Assembly: GCA_016169945.1 (NCBI GenBank)
Contig: JADLSH010000099.1
Coordinates: 372,001-436,000 of the forward strand
DNA from: Trachythela sp. YZ-2020
Taxonomy: Eukaryota; Cnidaria; Anthozoa; Malacalcyonacea; Clavulariidae
Length of the DNA: 64,000 nucleotides
Reading direction: 5' to 3'
Made by a program: the position numbers and the translations under genes. The notes beneath the pieces are model-generated. The model saw only the letters and a program-made list of their open reading frames with translations, was not told where the DNA came from and ran no database searches. Shown here piece after piece: positions 14,001-22,644 of the stretch (its first letter is position 1; each line of letters begins with the position of its first letter).

Positions 14001-17000
14001 CCAGCTTGCTATCCTATAATTTTGAAGCCATATTAGACAGCGCTTAAGTTGACCCGCCTAATGGACCATTGAAATAGTTAAAATGTTTCATGAAAACCTG
14101 CAAGTAGTTTTGAAATTGATTTTTATACAATCGAACACGAATCGAACGAATCGTCTCGTCACGGAAAATATTTTTTAAGACTATCGACCTTTTAAGTTTT
14201 ATGAAACAGCATAAAAAGCACCGTTCAAATTCATATGATAGATAGATAGATAGTTTATTAAAAGCAGAATTACATAGCAGCCAGACGACTGAATTGCATA
14301 ATTTGTATTTACAAGTGTTGAAAATATCAATATTAATTTATATATAGTTAATATATTACAATAAAAAATACTCGTTAATAAAGTCTAAGAATTTTTAAAA
14401 TTAAGTTAGGCCTTTGAAAATTTCTTCACACGCATCGCTGGGATGAAAGAATGTTTGAATCTGTCCGCATGAATTTGTGAAAGATCATACTCATGACACT
14501 TACGAAGATTAAGGTTGGGACAATGTCTTGTTGGCAAAAGACTGAAGAGTTTGTGCGAAGGTACTGAAATCGTTTCAAACTGCTTATCGCAAAGGTTCTG
14601 ACGTCTGTTATGCAAGGTGGTTAAACCGAACTGCCCCATATTACCATCGTAAATTTGACTCGTGTTAATGATCGATAGCGCTCTCTTTTGTACTCTCTCA
14701 ATATCGGCACTGAGGTACTGCGGCAACGCGTGGTGAAAAACTGGTGAACAGTATTCAAGGACTGGTCTAATTGTAGCACAGTAAAAGTTTTTATGTCCAC
14801 CAATGGGACACCTGCCCGTTTAAGGAGGACAAGGAAATACATATATCTTATTAGATGTTTTGGTATGTAGTATCGCTGCATATTTTTACGAGTTCTGCCG
14901 TATTTTTACGAGCCAGCAGGGCGAGTCAAAATACAAACAACGAGTTTGTACGTTCGCTCACAAAAATTATTAATTGCACAATTTCAGAATTCAATTTTTT
15001 GCACACGGTTTTGAATATTTTATAGTTACATGGCATAAGGTTTTTCCCCGAAAATATTATTTAAATTCATGGAGATAAGCTTATATTACTTTAGCTTAAT
15101 ATTCAAGGTATATACGCAACAGTTTTTTCTCAATTTTATGCAGTTTATTGCCGCTTATTCCGTAGACGTGGTCTGCTTTATATATATACTTGTTGTCAAA
15201 ATGGACACGACTCGTCGCACAGAAAAATCAGCGACTTCAAGATTATTGTCGTTTTATGAAAAAGTACAAAAACGTACCGTTCATTTTAGTGTGACACATA
15301 AACAGTGACGGAAAATTCGGTGGGGGGAGGGAACACCCCATTGACAGTTTGTCGGAAATATTGACCTAGAACTCTAGAAGGGCTAAAAACAGCCTATTTT
15401 GGGTGTAAATGGGGGGGGTTTGTCGGAAGTTTTGGAGGCTTTGTCCCCCCACCGGAAAACGTGAATTTTCGCCACTGGACATAAAGCCCAGTTGAATGTC
15501 CATAGTTTGGTGTTTTCAAATTAACCTCAACCTACCTCACTGGGCAGAAAACATGATATTTAAATACGTCCGCGCTTAAGATTTGGCAAATATTTTCGTG
15601 AATCAAGAGACAAAGCAAAATGTGTTTTTCCTTGTGAAACGCATTTTTTACTTTGTAAGAGAAATATACACCAATTTTAACAATATGAACTAATAGTCGA
15701 CACTTCATTTGACATTTATAGTAATTATTAACGGCAGAAAAAGATCCCATTTTACTAAATATTGAAAATTTGTGTTGTTTATATCGCTTCCTCGCCATAA
15801 ATAATCAGTTGCGAATCTATTGCCTTGCGGCTGTCGTTGTATGCGGAAAACTATAAACACTGCACGATGTTCGCGTTTTATGAAAAAAGCATAAAAAAGC
15901 ACCGTTCAATTTAACTTGAGACATAAAGCCTAGTTAAATGTCCACAGCTAGCTTGGTGTGTTCAAACCTACCTCACTGGACAGAAAACACTAATTTAAGT
16001 ACCCGCGCGCTTTAAATTTTATACTAGCAAAAGATGTGATTAAAAAAAATGCAAAATGCATGTCTTCTCCTCGGCAGTCGCTTCATTTACTTTGTAGAAG
16101 AAAAAGACACCAATATTAGCCACATAAACTGATACTAGATTCTTCAATAGACATTTATAGTATTTATTTGAGGCAGGAAGTGATTTTATTTTATTGATAA
16201 TTGAATATGTGTGTTGTTTAATATCGCTTCCTCGCCATAAAATAATCAGTCGCGAATCTATTGCCTTGCGGCTGTAGTTGTATGCGGAAAACTATAAAGA
16301 CTGCACGATGTTCTCGTTTTATGAAAAAAGCACAAAAAACACCGTTCAATTTAACTTGAGACATAAAGCCTAGTTAAATGTCAACAGTTTGATGTTTTCA
16401 AATTTATATCAACCTACCTCACTGGGCAGAAAACACTATTTTAAGTACGTGCGCGCTTTAAATTTATCAAATATTTTCAATGTTCCGAGTAACGTTTTCG
16501 CCCTGATATTTTCTCTCAACGAGTGTTCAACGACAAAAAAAACCGTTATATGTGATAGAACTAGTTAAATAGTATCTCAAATTTTAATTAACAACACATA
16601 ATTACTTACCATTTAAATCCTTTGTTTTCTCGTTTGTTTGTTTACATTTTTTGTTGCCATTTTGGACACGATTTTGTTCATTTTTAAAGAGAGCGCGCTC
16701 GCGCCATTCCTAATGTGCATCACACGTAGCACGGTGATTTATTAGCGCGTTTAACCGCCCGTGATTTACAGCGCCTGGGTGGTGCAACGAGCGAGCGCGC
16801 GCTGTAAAAATATTTTTCGCTCCCATGGAAGAGCTATCAAGGACAATATTCCACATTAAATCTCTCTCACAACGGTTTCTACACCAAAAATATATTATAT
16901 CCATAGGAAAACCATATTTTACTTTTAAGCTTGAATAATTTTCTTCTCATAAGTAAAGAAATGTGAAAAAAATCACCAAACACTGTCAAAAAATGAAAAT

Positions 17001-17582
17001 CTGTTTTGCTTGGATTTTCGCGCGAAAACATGCTCACCCCAGGCCACTGGCGCATCACACGTCGATCAACAAAATCACAGCCGTTGCACCGCCCTATATA
17101 TAAGCGCCCTGTTTTATACAGCTTGTGAAACGCGCAATTAATATTCTATATAGTTGTCTTTTTAAGTAATTATTCAAAACGAAGTGGTTTAACTGAGGCA
17201 GTCGAGGGAAAAGTTTATATATAGATCAGGAGAATGCTTTATACGTGGATACAACAACTTATTATCACATTAAAAGATATTTTTTCTTCCTGAATTACCA
17301 TATATAACGAGAGTTAGAATACTTGTACAAAATTTGTAATTACATTCTCTTACTCCAACAGATTCAATTCAAGAAGCTCTAAATAGCAATAAATCGATAA
17401 AAGGCGTCCAAGCGGCTCCGAGAGATTCGTTCGTGGATAACGACCCCGTATATGAAGTTGCTGACTATGTAATAAAATGTATTAAACGAAACGAGGCTGA
17501 ATCTACTGCCCCAGATATTTCTACAGGACAGGAATCTTTGAACTACATCACGGTCGTTGAAACCCAACAGACAAACTCCTAA
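1712..17582 (+). CDS. Single-pass receptor: SUEL lectin - SRCR-like - F5/8C - TM - ITIM-like tail (5' partial, six exons)
   Basis: The exons are 1712-2014, 10969-11265, 11555-11829, 12263-12389, 13232-13444 and 17362-17582. All five introns have GT-AG ends and every phase agrees (1, 1, 0, 1, 1), giving one continuous reading frame to a TAA stop. The product has a rhamnose/galactose-binding SUEL lectin domain, an SRCR-like domain, a discoidin-type F5/8C domain, one membrane helix and a tail of about 95 residues. The start codon and signal peptide are upstream of the window. Such proteins are expected at the cell surface, binding glycan or protein ligands. The tail has LNYITV, which fits the ITIM pattern, plus DPVYEVADY; recruitment of SH2 phosphatases is inference. 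More exons could lie in the 9 kb intron after the lectin exon, but I saw none. Large introns are packed with transposons. The intact frame and splice sites argue for a living gene. Confidence 0.82.
2015..4075. other. Intron sequence without recognisable genes
   Basis: First part of the long intron after the lectin exon. It is AT-rich, its open frames are short, and I found no domain-like translation, clear tandem array or terminal inverted repeat. Confidence 0.5.
4076..4415. repeat. AACAATGTTG-rich interspersed repeat, copy 1
   Basis: A dense run of variants of AACAATGTTGTT and its complement, able to form many overlapping hairpins. It opens with CACGCGTAAAAATTGATCAG followed by GTTGATGCAATATTG. 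The reverse complement of this opening recurs at the right end of the repeat at 10470-10888, so the two are copies of one family in opposite orientation within the same intron. Confidence 0.65.
5014..5745. repeat. Inverted-repeat element flanked by 26-bp direct repeats
   Basis: Arms of roughly 130 bp at about 5071-5210 and 5500-5659 are reverse complements (for example TTCATATCTCATCTCATTCC against GGAATGAGATGAGATATGAA, and both contain TGACGTCAC). The whole is bracketed by direct copies of a 26-bp sequence starting TTAAAAATAGGTATCG at 5014-5039 and 5720-5745. The right copy abuts the 3' end of the minus-strand LINE, so the direct repeats may be LINE tail sequence rather than a target duplication. 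It resembles a foldback MITE. Confidence 0.6.
5882..6828 (-). pseudogene. LINE ORF2 fragment: reverse transcriptase domain, active site mutated
   Basis: Two frame segments (6828-6592 and 6523-5882) together give the RT fingers and palm: CDKAPGPDNIPPWILK, then HGFRQKRSTETQL, LDFSKAFDKVPHERLL (motif A), RSGVPQGAVLDPLLFLLYVND (motif B region) and motif C. Motif C reads LYANDCLLY where an active enzyme has Y/FADD, so one catalytic Asp is replaced by Asn. Together with the frameshifts this makes the copy inactive. Confidence 0.85.
6957..8024 (-). pseudogene. LINE ORF2 fragment: apurinic-type (EEP) endonuclease domain
   Basis: A continuous frame of 355 residues. Endonuclease-exonuclease-phosphatase motifs appear in order: LGTESWL (catalytic Glu), GTYYNPDG, LAGDFNIPNIDWDN (Asp and Asn), ILDLVLTN and PGISDHEMV (catalytic Asp-His). 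In a living LINE this domain nicks the target DNA for target-primed reverse transcription. The end of the frame (IQENPKFSGHL) is a frameshift; the next frame continues with FWSFIKKSRSDG, which is normal LINE linker. No proper start codon is apparent, because the domain normally lies inside a longer ORF2. Confidence 0.85.
8111..10210. other. Intron sequence, no recognisable gene
   Basis: AT-rich intron. A 60-70 codon open frame ending near 9305 (plus strand, LADLQKYHESLSNK...) matches no family I recognise and lacks splice-site support. No repeat structure is obvious. Confidence 0.45.
10211..10442. mobile_element. Palindromic MITE
   Basis: Starts TTACAGGTAAACTACGTCAA and ends with its near-perfect reverse complement TTGACGTAGTTTACCTGTAA. 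Inside, the TTTGCAATTTTCCTAATTA block recurs inverted, so most of the 232 bp can fold into one hairpin. There is no coding capacity. It directly abuts the AACAATGTTG repeat to its right. Confidence 0.75.
10470..10888. repeat. AACAATGTTG-rich interspersed repeat, copy 2 (inverted relative to copy 1)
   Basis: Many variants of CAACATTGTTCAA, with an internal near-duplication of about 110 bp (compare 10570-10640 and 10700-10745, both with ATGATATCATGTTGATTTGTG). The right end (CATCAACTTGATGATTTTTA) is the reverse complement of the opening of the repeat at 4076. Confidence 0.65.
10969..11265 (+). CDS. Receptor exon: SRCR-like domain
   Basis: Acceptor TTCTGTTTTAG, donor ACAT|GTGAGT, phase 1 at both ends. 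The translation EGFINVYDGSIW..VNEENWD....MLCQHLGF follows the scavenger-receptor cysteine-rich pattern (G-x-V-x-V..W..V...WD....VVCRQLGF). It ends with cysteines in LICYN, SCCVHLQPS and YVTC. The first consensus cysteine after the Trp (WGTVCD) is replaced by Asn, so this is a divergent member. These extracellular domains bind proteins or microbial ligands. Confidence 0.8.
11555..11829 (+). CDS. Receptor exon: first part of F5/8 type C (discoidin) domain
   Basis: Acceptor CTATTTTCACTGTAG; donor CAG|GTATTTG, phase 0. The exon encodes the N-terminal two thirds of the domain: SGSGSSNYQNARF, GGWCASSGSYLLLDLQ, ITQVVVSGD and KWSGSYSLTYSHD. These match the F5/8C core (W-L-x-DL.. I-x-V-x-x-x-G...W..SY.L.YS.D). 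The domain usually binds lipid, glycan or collagen. Confidence 0.85.
12263..12389 (+). CDS. Receptor exon: end of F5/8 type C domain
   Basis: Acceptor TTACATGCAG; donor GAAG|GTAAGT, phase 1 out. It encodes ITGNQNGY, VRYIKIQSTG and FCLRIELCGE, the usual closing strands of an F5/8C domain (F-x-GN ... R-x-I-R-I ... LR-x-E-L-x-GC). It joins the previous exon in phase 0 with no gap in the fold. Confidence 0.85.
12582..13171. repeat. TTCTG/CCTGT pentanucleotide microsatellite, ~590 bp
   Basis: An almost uninterrupted TTCTG array. It switches to CCTGT from about 12931, and to CTCTG/CCCTG variants towards 13160, with a short TTCAG interruption near 12752. It lies in the intron between the F5/8C and transmembrane exons, 61 bp before the latter. 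Because the unit is 5 bp and lacks stops in several frames, it yields long fake open frames on both strands. Confidence 0.95.
13232..13444 (+). CDS. Receptor exon: juxtamembrane, transmembrane helix and basic stop-transfer
   Basis: Acceptor ACAATTTTTAATAG, donor AGTG|GTACGT, phase 1 both ends. A short acidic stalk (GESENSEQSCDEK) leads to a helix LLIPLAILALCLLLSLGVNI, then YQRRRLQNNKR, a typical cytoplasmic-side basic anchor. The protein is therefore type I with its sensor domains outside. Confidence 0.88.
14400..14881 (-). pseudogene. LINE reverse-transcriptase C-terminal fragment
   Basis: On the minus strand LPQYLSADIERVQKRALSII, LTTLHNRRQNLCDKQF and KLFSLLPTRHCPNLNLRK are the conserved C-terminal tail that follows the RT in CR1/L2-type LINEs. 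The upstream piece in another frame reads RPVLEYCSPVFHHA. Only this 3' end is present, as usual for 5'-truncated LINE insertions. It lies inside the hAT-like element. A GATA-rich simple repeat (14238-14252) precedes it. Confidence 0.75.
15478..16480. repeat. ~440-bp direct repeats (two copies plus a partial third)
   Basis: The block ACATAAAGCC(T/C)AGTT..AATGTC recurs at 15478, 15920 and 16363. The block with GAATCTATTGCCTTGCGGCT recurs at 15815 and 16255, followed each time by TATGCGGAAAACTATAAA. The repeats fill the middle of the hAT-like element and may be its subterminal or satellite-like core. A G/C-run segment (15310-15475) precedes the first copy. Confidence 0.75.
17362..17582 (+). CDS. 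Receptor terminal exon: cytoplasmic tail with tyrosine motifs
   Basis: Acceptor TTACTCCAACAG. The exon is in phase with the transmembrane exon and ends at TAA. The tail of about 73 residues has three tyrosines: DPVYEVADYVIK and LNYITV. The last fits the ITIM consensus (I/V/L/S-x-Y-x-x-I/V/L) and also a YxxPhi sorting signal; which one operates cannot be told from sequence. Confidence 0.82.
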
Positions 17583-18787
17583 CTTTTATCAACCGCTTCA
17601 AACCCGCTGCACGGGTGCTGATGAAAACCATACGAAGGTGAATGATGATGAGACAGTGCAAAACGAAAATCCAATATTTAATACGAATTTCTTTGGTGCA
17701 TATTAAAATAGAATAAGGCAGTTTGACCACCAGACAATAATTTGTAGGTTATCAAATAGTGGTAAATAAAAACTTGGACAAAAGCGGATGTCGGGATCCT
17801 AGGAACATCCGTCTTAGCAACAAGTTTGACGAACATGTTCAATATCTCACACATTCCTTATGGGAGGATTTTAAGGAATCATAAACTTATAGACAATAGA
17901 TATACAAAACAATAAGTAACTCCGAAAACAGTAAACACTTTTACATTTGTTTAATCGAAGTTTCGGCTGCAGTGTAGTCATCATCAGGAATACTAAGATG
18001 ATCAATAAGTGCAGGCTATAAAATATACCTGATTGATGTATTCGTGGCGTAATTACCATACATATATAGTTTATCCAAGTCTATTGTACTTGAATGCTGT
18101 GGCTTGTATACGGTATTCTATTACGGGGTTAGAAATAGCGGTCTGCCAATGGCCAAAAGAAGTGTATAATTGAAAAAATGGCAGCCGAAAGTATTTCAGA
18201 GACTGCCAAGACAGAAATACAACCGGACAGGCAAAATTCTACAGAGTACATATTGTTTCATTTCATTTGCTTAACACATACTAGTAGCAATATAAATTCT
18301 TTAACTTCAAAGTGTTAATACCAGAGTTAATATAGTTGAATAGAACAGTTTTATAGGGCAAATACATAAATGATTAAAATGTAGGAAGAAAATTAACCCT
18401 ACTGTCCGTTAATTAACACTCATTTATTTCATAGCCGAATGGGAACATCTTTTTCAGTTCAAAAATAGAAATTGCAACCCATAAAATAGATAGTAATTTT
18501 TAGGCCATAATTTCATTTCCATATCTCGAGTCCTGTTTTATTCTAATATAACTTTAATCGGGTGTGTGTAATCCCGAGTAGCGAATATTGTCTAATGTGA
18601 GTAATGAGTACTAACAATTGATGAGCGGTAAAAAGTGGAATAAAATTTTAGTGTTTAGTTTATATTAAGAAAAATGTATCGTGAAATATTATACGTTGGA
18701 TGGCGGGCATCTCATTGATTTTGCTGATTTCAATCAAAATCTTTCCATGCAGAATGATTTAAAACGTTTTTAGGAATTATTGATTTA
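17583..18787. other. Receptor 3' UTR and intergenic sequence, with a degenerate Penelope-type tail
   Basis: There is no gene. Around 17938-17975 the minus strand reads CCTGATGATGACTAC...CGAAAC, a short motif seen at the 3' ends of Penelope-like elements and resembling a damaged hammerhead ribozyme core (helix II pairs only partly). The rest is AT-rich without visible structure. Confidence 0.4.
17765..17770 (+). terminator. Candidate polyadenylation signal of the receptor gene
   Basis: AATAAA about 180 bp after the receptor stop codon. It is the first good hexamer in the expected place. Confidence 0.5.
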
Positions 18788-18906
18788 ACTGACTTATTGG
18801 CACCTACCTGTACTCAAAGAGGAAGTCCTCGGTTTTAGGCAAGGCAAGGTAAAAGCATGTTGACCGGAAAACACGATATAGAAGAAACGTGATTAATTGT
18901 GTATAT
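18788..18906. repeat. Dispersed repeat flanking the minisatellite, copy A
   Basis: Contains AACTGACTTATTGGC, GGAAGTCCTCGGTTTTAGGC and AAACACGATATAGA. The same sequence recurs at 38068-38185, also beside a copy of the ACTTGTAAAACATGG minisatellite. Confidence 0.6.
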
Positions 18907-18949
18907 CGACATGTTGTAAAACATGGACTGGACTATGGATTGGACTGGA

Positions 18950-19262
18950 CTTGTAAACTATGGACTCGACTTGTAAAACTTGGACTTGTAAAACATGCAC
19001 TTGTAAAACATGGACTTGTAAAACATGGACTTGTAAAACATGGACTTGTAAAACATGGACTTGTAAAACATGGACTTGTAAAACATGGACTTGTAAAACA
19101 TGGACTTGTAAAACATTGACTTGTAAAACATTGACTTGTAAAACATGGACTTGTAAAACATGGACTTGTAAAACATGGACTTGTAAAACATTGACTTGTA
19201 AAACATGGACTTGTAAAACATGGACTTGTAAAAGATGGACTTGTAAAACATGGACTTGTATA
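18950..19262. repeat. 15-bp minisatellite (ACTTGTAAAACATGG)
   Basis: About 20 head-to-tail copies of a 15-bp unit with a few substitutions (CATTG for CATGG). The unit is a multiple of three, so repetitive open frames of up to 124 codons appear on both strands; they are artefacts. The same unit occurs inverted at 37751-37812. Confidence 0.92.
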
Positions 19263-20104
19263 TGCAAGTTGCTTGTTATAGTTTATCTGTTAATAATAAT
19301 TTAGATAAACTACTAAGTCTGAGACCTGGTCTGAGACTAAGAAAATCTGGATATGTGATTTTTAATCTTTTATTTTAAACCTTGTCATTGCCATTGGAAA
19401 TTAATTACATATCATAGACTATTAAATAATGTTAAATAGTTTAGTATCTGGCTCATATTTTGAATGAAAAACATTTTTTACTATGGCTATGTACCGTGCA
19501 AAGGCATGAATTTTCTATAATTACACAATTTGGTAATCAATATTCCCTATTTGCAACACATTGTATATAATCAGTATACTTTACAGTTCACAAACAAAAC
19601 ATAACTCATTAGAAAATATGTATTTATCCTTAATTAATGACTTATTTCCTCCGTCGCGCTTTTAATACGTACGTACGTACAAAGGGACCGGTTGTATATA
19701 AAACTCTTAAAGGGGTCCACTACAAAAATATTTTTTTTCTATCTTTTATTACTATTGAATCTCTACTGCTAATATGCATGTTGTTAGGGTCAACACTCTG
19801 AGAAAAAAGATATGTTGCTGCAAAACATTGTTGCCATGGCTATCGAGATAAAGCACCCCCTGTGGTGAAATTCATGCAATTTTATAAACACAATAACTAA
19901 ATAAGCATTAATGATAAAATTCTGGAATAACCTTTATTTCTAACAAATAACATTGTTTAGGAGTTGAACTAAAACAATCAACATTGAAACATTATCACCA
20001 GTTTTATAGGTCAAAAACTGGAAAGGCGTTTGACGACTCGCATGGAAACTGTCACCACTTCAAAACTATTCAACATAACTCAATTATTTTAGTTCAACTC
20101 CTAG
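19263..20104. other. Intergenic; small foldback near its end
   Basis: No gene is visible. Positions 19959-20103 form an imperfect hairpin (AGGAGTTGAACTAAAACAAT against its complement ATTTTAGTTCAACTCCT) next to the large palindrome. A short ACGTACGTACGTAC run lies near 19669. Confidence 0.5.
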
Positions 20105-22195
20105 TAGTCTAGGACCTGTATAGGAGTTTGTATGCGTTTCATTTACCACAGGCAATCTCAACTGTTTTAGGGTAAAATGACCATGGCGGTCAACATGGCA
20201 TATGTGCCAAAACCTGAATCCGGGACGAAAGTCCTGAAAATGACCCCGCCCTGAAACGGCAGTGCCGACATAGCTCTAACTTCCGAAAAGCAGAAGCGAC
20301 AGCCTTTCTGAAGTGCTTATAGTCTTTAGAAGTTTGCTTTTAGGGGTAGTTATTGGAAGGAAAAATTTGTCTAAGGATAATATTTTACAAGAAAATGACC
20401 ATGCACCACCCCAGGTCAACTGCTAATTATCCATGAAATAACTAATATACCTGGCAGAGATTAAATTTTCTTATTTCCTAACAATTTTTATCATGGGATG
20501 AAAAACTATGCTTAATTTAATATAATTATTGTAGATTTCATAAGGATTGACATTGTTTTGTTTAAATATAATACATTTTATTTCACTTACCCCCCACCAA
20601 AACACGATTTCAGCCATATTTTGCCGTCTTGTTTGCTTTTTATCGCCGAGCTCGCAAGTATCATCCAATTGTTGTACTTTTACATAATGATAGATGGCTA
20701 AAGAAGATTTCAACCAAGTTTCGTCAAGTTTTGAAGCAGTGCAGTGTATTTTATCTTCGATATTGTGTCCTTCGATATTTCGTCAAATAGCGGCCATTGC
20801 AATGCCTCGCCGCTTCTCTTCCCGATAAATGCCACTTCTTCAGTTCTTCGTCTTCATATGTATTTAGATTACAGTATCCAAGAGTACTTCATTGTAGAAT
20901 AGTCCCAATCGAAAAACTAGAGTAGTATAGTCCCACTTGAAAGGAAAAACCTGCCATAACAAATTTAGGATCAGAATCAAAGACACAAGTTTAAAAATAA
21001 TTTGAAAGTCACGCGCAATCTTCGCGAAAACTCCTCGTGGGCTACTTGACAGGGGGGGGCAATATTTTCACGAAACGCTGGTTCGCCGCCACAGAACCCA
21101 GTAAATATATTATATTTATTGTATTTTTATGATTTATGATAAAAACAATAGAAAATACGCAAATATGTATTGTTTTTTTCATAAATCATAAAAATACAAT
21201 AAATATAATATATTTACTGGGTTCTGTGGTGGCGAACCAGCGTTTCGTGAAAATATTGCCCCCCCTGTCAAGTAGCCCACGAGGAGTTTTCGCGAAGATT
21301 GCGCGTGACTTTCAAATTATTTTTAAACTTGTGTCTTTGATTCTGATCCTAAATTTGTTATGGGAGGTTTTCCCTTTCAAGTGGGACTATACTACTCTAG
21401 TTTTTCGATTGGGACTATTCTACAATGAAGTACTCTTGGATACTGTAATCTAAATACATATGAAGACGAAGAAGTGGCACTTATCGGGAAGAGAAGCGGC
21501 GAGGCATTGCAATGGCCGCTATTTGACGAAATATCGAAGGACACAATATCGAAGATAAAATACACTGCACTGCTTCAAAACTTGACGAAACTTGGTTGAA
21601 ATCTTCTTTAGCCATCTATCATTATGTAAAAGTACAACAATTGGATGATACTTGCGAGACTCGGCGATAAAAAGCAAACAAGACGGCAAAATATGTGTTT
21701 TGGTGGGGGGTAAGTGAAATAAAATGTATTATATTTAAACAAAACAATGTCAATCCTTATGAAATCTACAATAATTATATTAAATTAAGCATAGTTTTTC
21801 ATCCCATGATAAAAATTGTTAGGAAATAAGAAAATTTAATCTCTGCCAGGTATATTAGTTATTTCATGGATAATTAGTAGTTGACCTGGGGTGGTGCATG
21901 GTCATTTTCTTGTAAAATATTATACTTACACAAATTTTTCCTTCCAATAACTACCCCTAAAAGCAACCTTCTAAATACTATAAGCACTTCAGAAAGGCTG
22001 TCGCTTCTGCTTTTCGGAAGTTAGAGCTATGTCGGCACTGCCGTTTCAGGGCGGGGTCATTTTCAGGACTTTCGTCCCGGATTCAGGTTTTGGCACATAT
22101 GCCATGTTGACCGCCATGGTCATTTTACCCTAAAACAGTTGAGATTTCCTGTGGTAAATGAAACGCATACAAACTCCTATACAGGTCCTAGACTA
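20105..22195. repeat. Near-perfect 2.1-kb palindrome
   Basis: Left arm 20105 to about 21142 and right arm about 21160 to 22195 are reverse complements with only scattered mismatches (for example GAGCTCGCAAG against CTTGCGAGACTC) and a small indel. The loop is under 20 bp (around 21143-21159). No protein is evident. A diverged single copy of the inner arm sequence lies at about 62195-62575, so the arm is a dispersed repeat family duplicated head-to-head here. Confidence 0.9.
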
Positions 22196-22333
22196 TAGAG
22201 CTTGATATGACGAGTCTATGCTGAAAATGTCATCAAGAAAGCTTCAATGCCTCTTCAGATATCCTGCGCGCAATAATGGAAATCGCTAGTTTTGCGAATT
22301 CGAGAAAAATGCATTCAAAGTTCAATGTTCGTA

Positions 22334-22592
22334 GGCCGTAGGATGAGCATCCAAAAGATGCTTAGAAAACGGATTCCGTTGCACCCCTCGTGGAACTACA
22401 TAATTTTCACATGAATCAATAGATAAAAACTTACTTTATCAGAATCCGTTGCTCCCCAAGCAAAACAGGTGCACAATTGGGAAAAAAATCCCTCCAAAGT
22501 TTGCTATTTTCGCGCTTCGAAATATTCGAACCGCCATTGTTTTGGTAGCAAATACGCATGCGCAGTCAGCAAACTCGCACTGCGCACGCGCA
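22334..22592 (+). repeat. Left terminal inverted repeat of the giant element
   Basis: 259 bp matching 35840-36087 in inverse. It includes GTTGCACCCCTCGTGG, GTTGCTCCCCAAGC, AAACAGGTGCACAATTGGG and TTTGGTAGCAAATACGCATG. The inner part is CpG/GC-rich (GCGCACGCGCA) and precedes the first ATG by about 50 bp, so it may hold the promoter. A small hairpin GCATCCAAAAGATGC sits near the tip. Confidence 0.85.
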
Positions 22593-22644
22593 CAAACACG
22601 CACATGCTTCGAAGTGGAAACACGCTTAGTTATGCAAAACAATC

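Larger units (their letters stand above)
13628..17111. mobile_element. hAT-like non-autonomous element with perfect 8-bp TSD
   Basis: The ends are CAGGGCGCTTATATATA (13628) and its inverted copy TATATATAAGCGCCCTG (17111). They are flanked by identical 8-bp direct repeats TTTTATAC at 13620-13627 and 17112-17119. An 8-bp duplication with CAGGG ends is the hAT signature. No transposase remains; the 3.5 kb contains a LINE tail (14400-14881) and ~440-bp direct repeats. It sits in the intron just before the receptor's cytoplasmic exon. Confidence 0.85.

Noticed and set aside
18889..19304. Repetitive open frames on both strands (VKHGL, FYKSM, CKTWT repeats)
   Set aside because: Artefacts of the 15-bp minisatellite, whose unit is a multiple of three.
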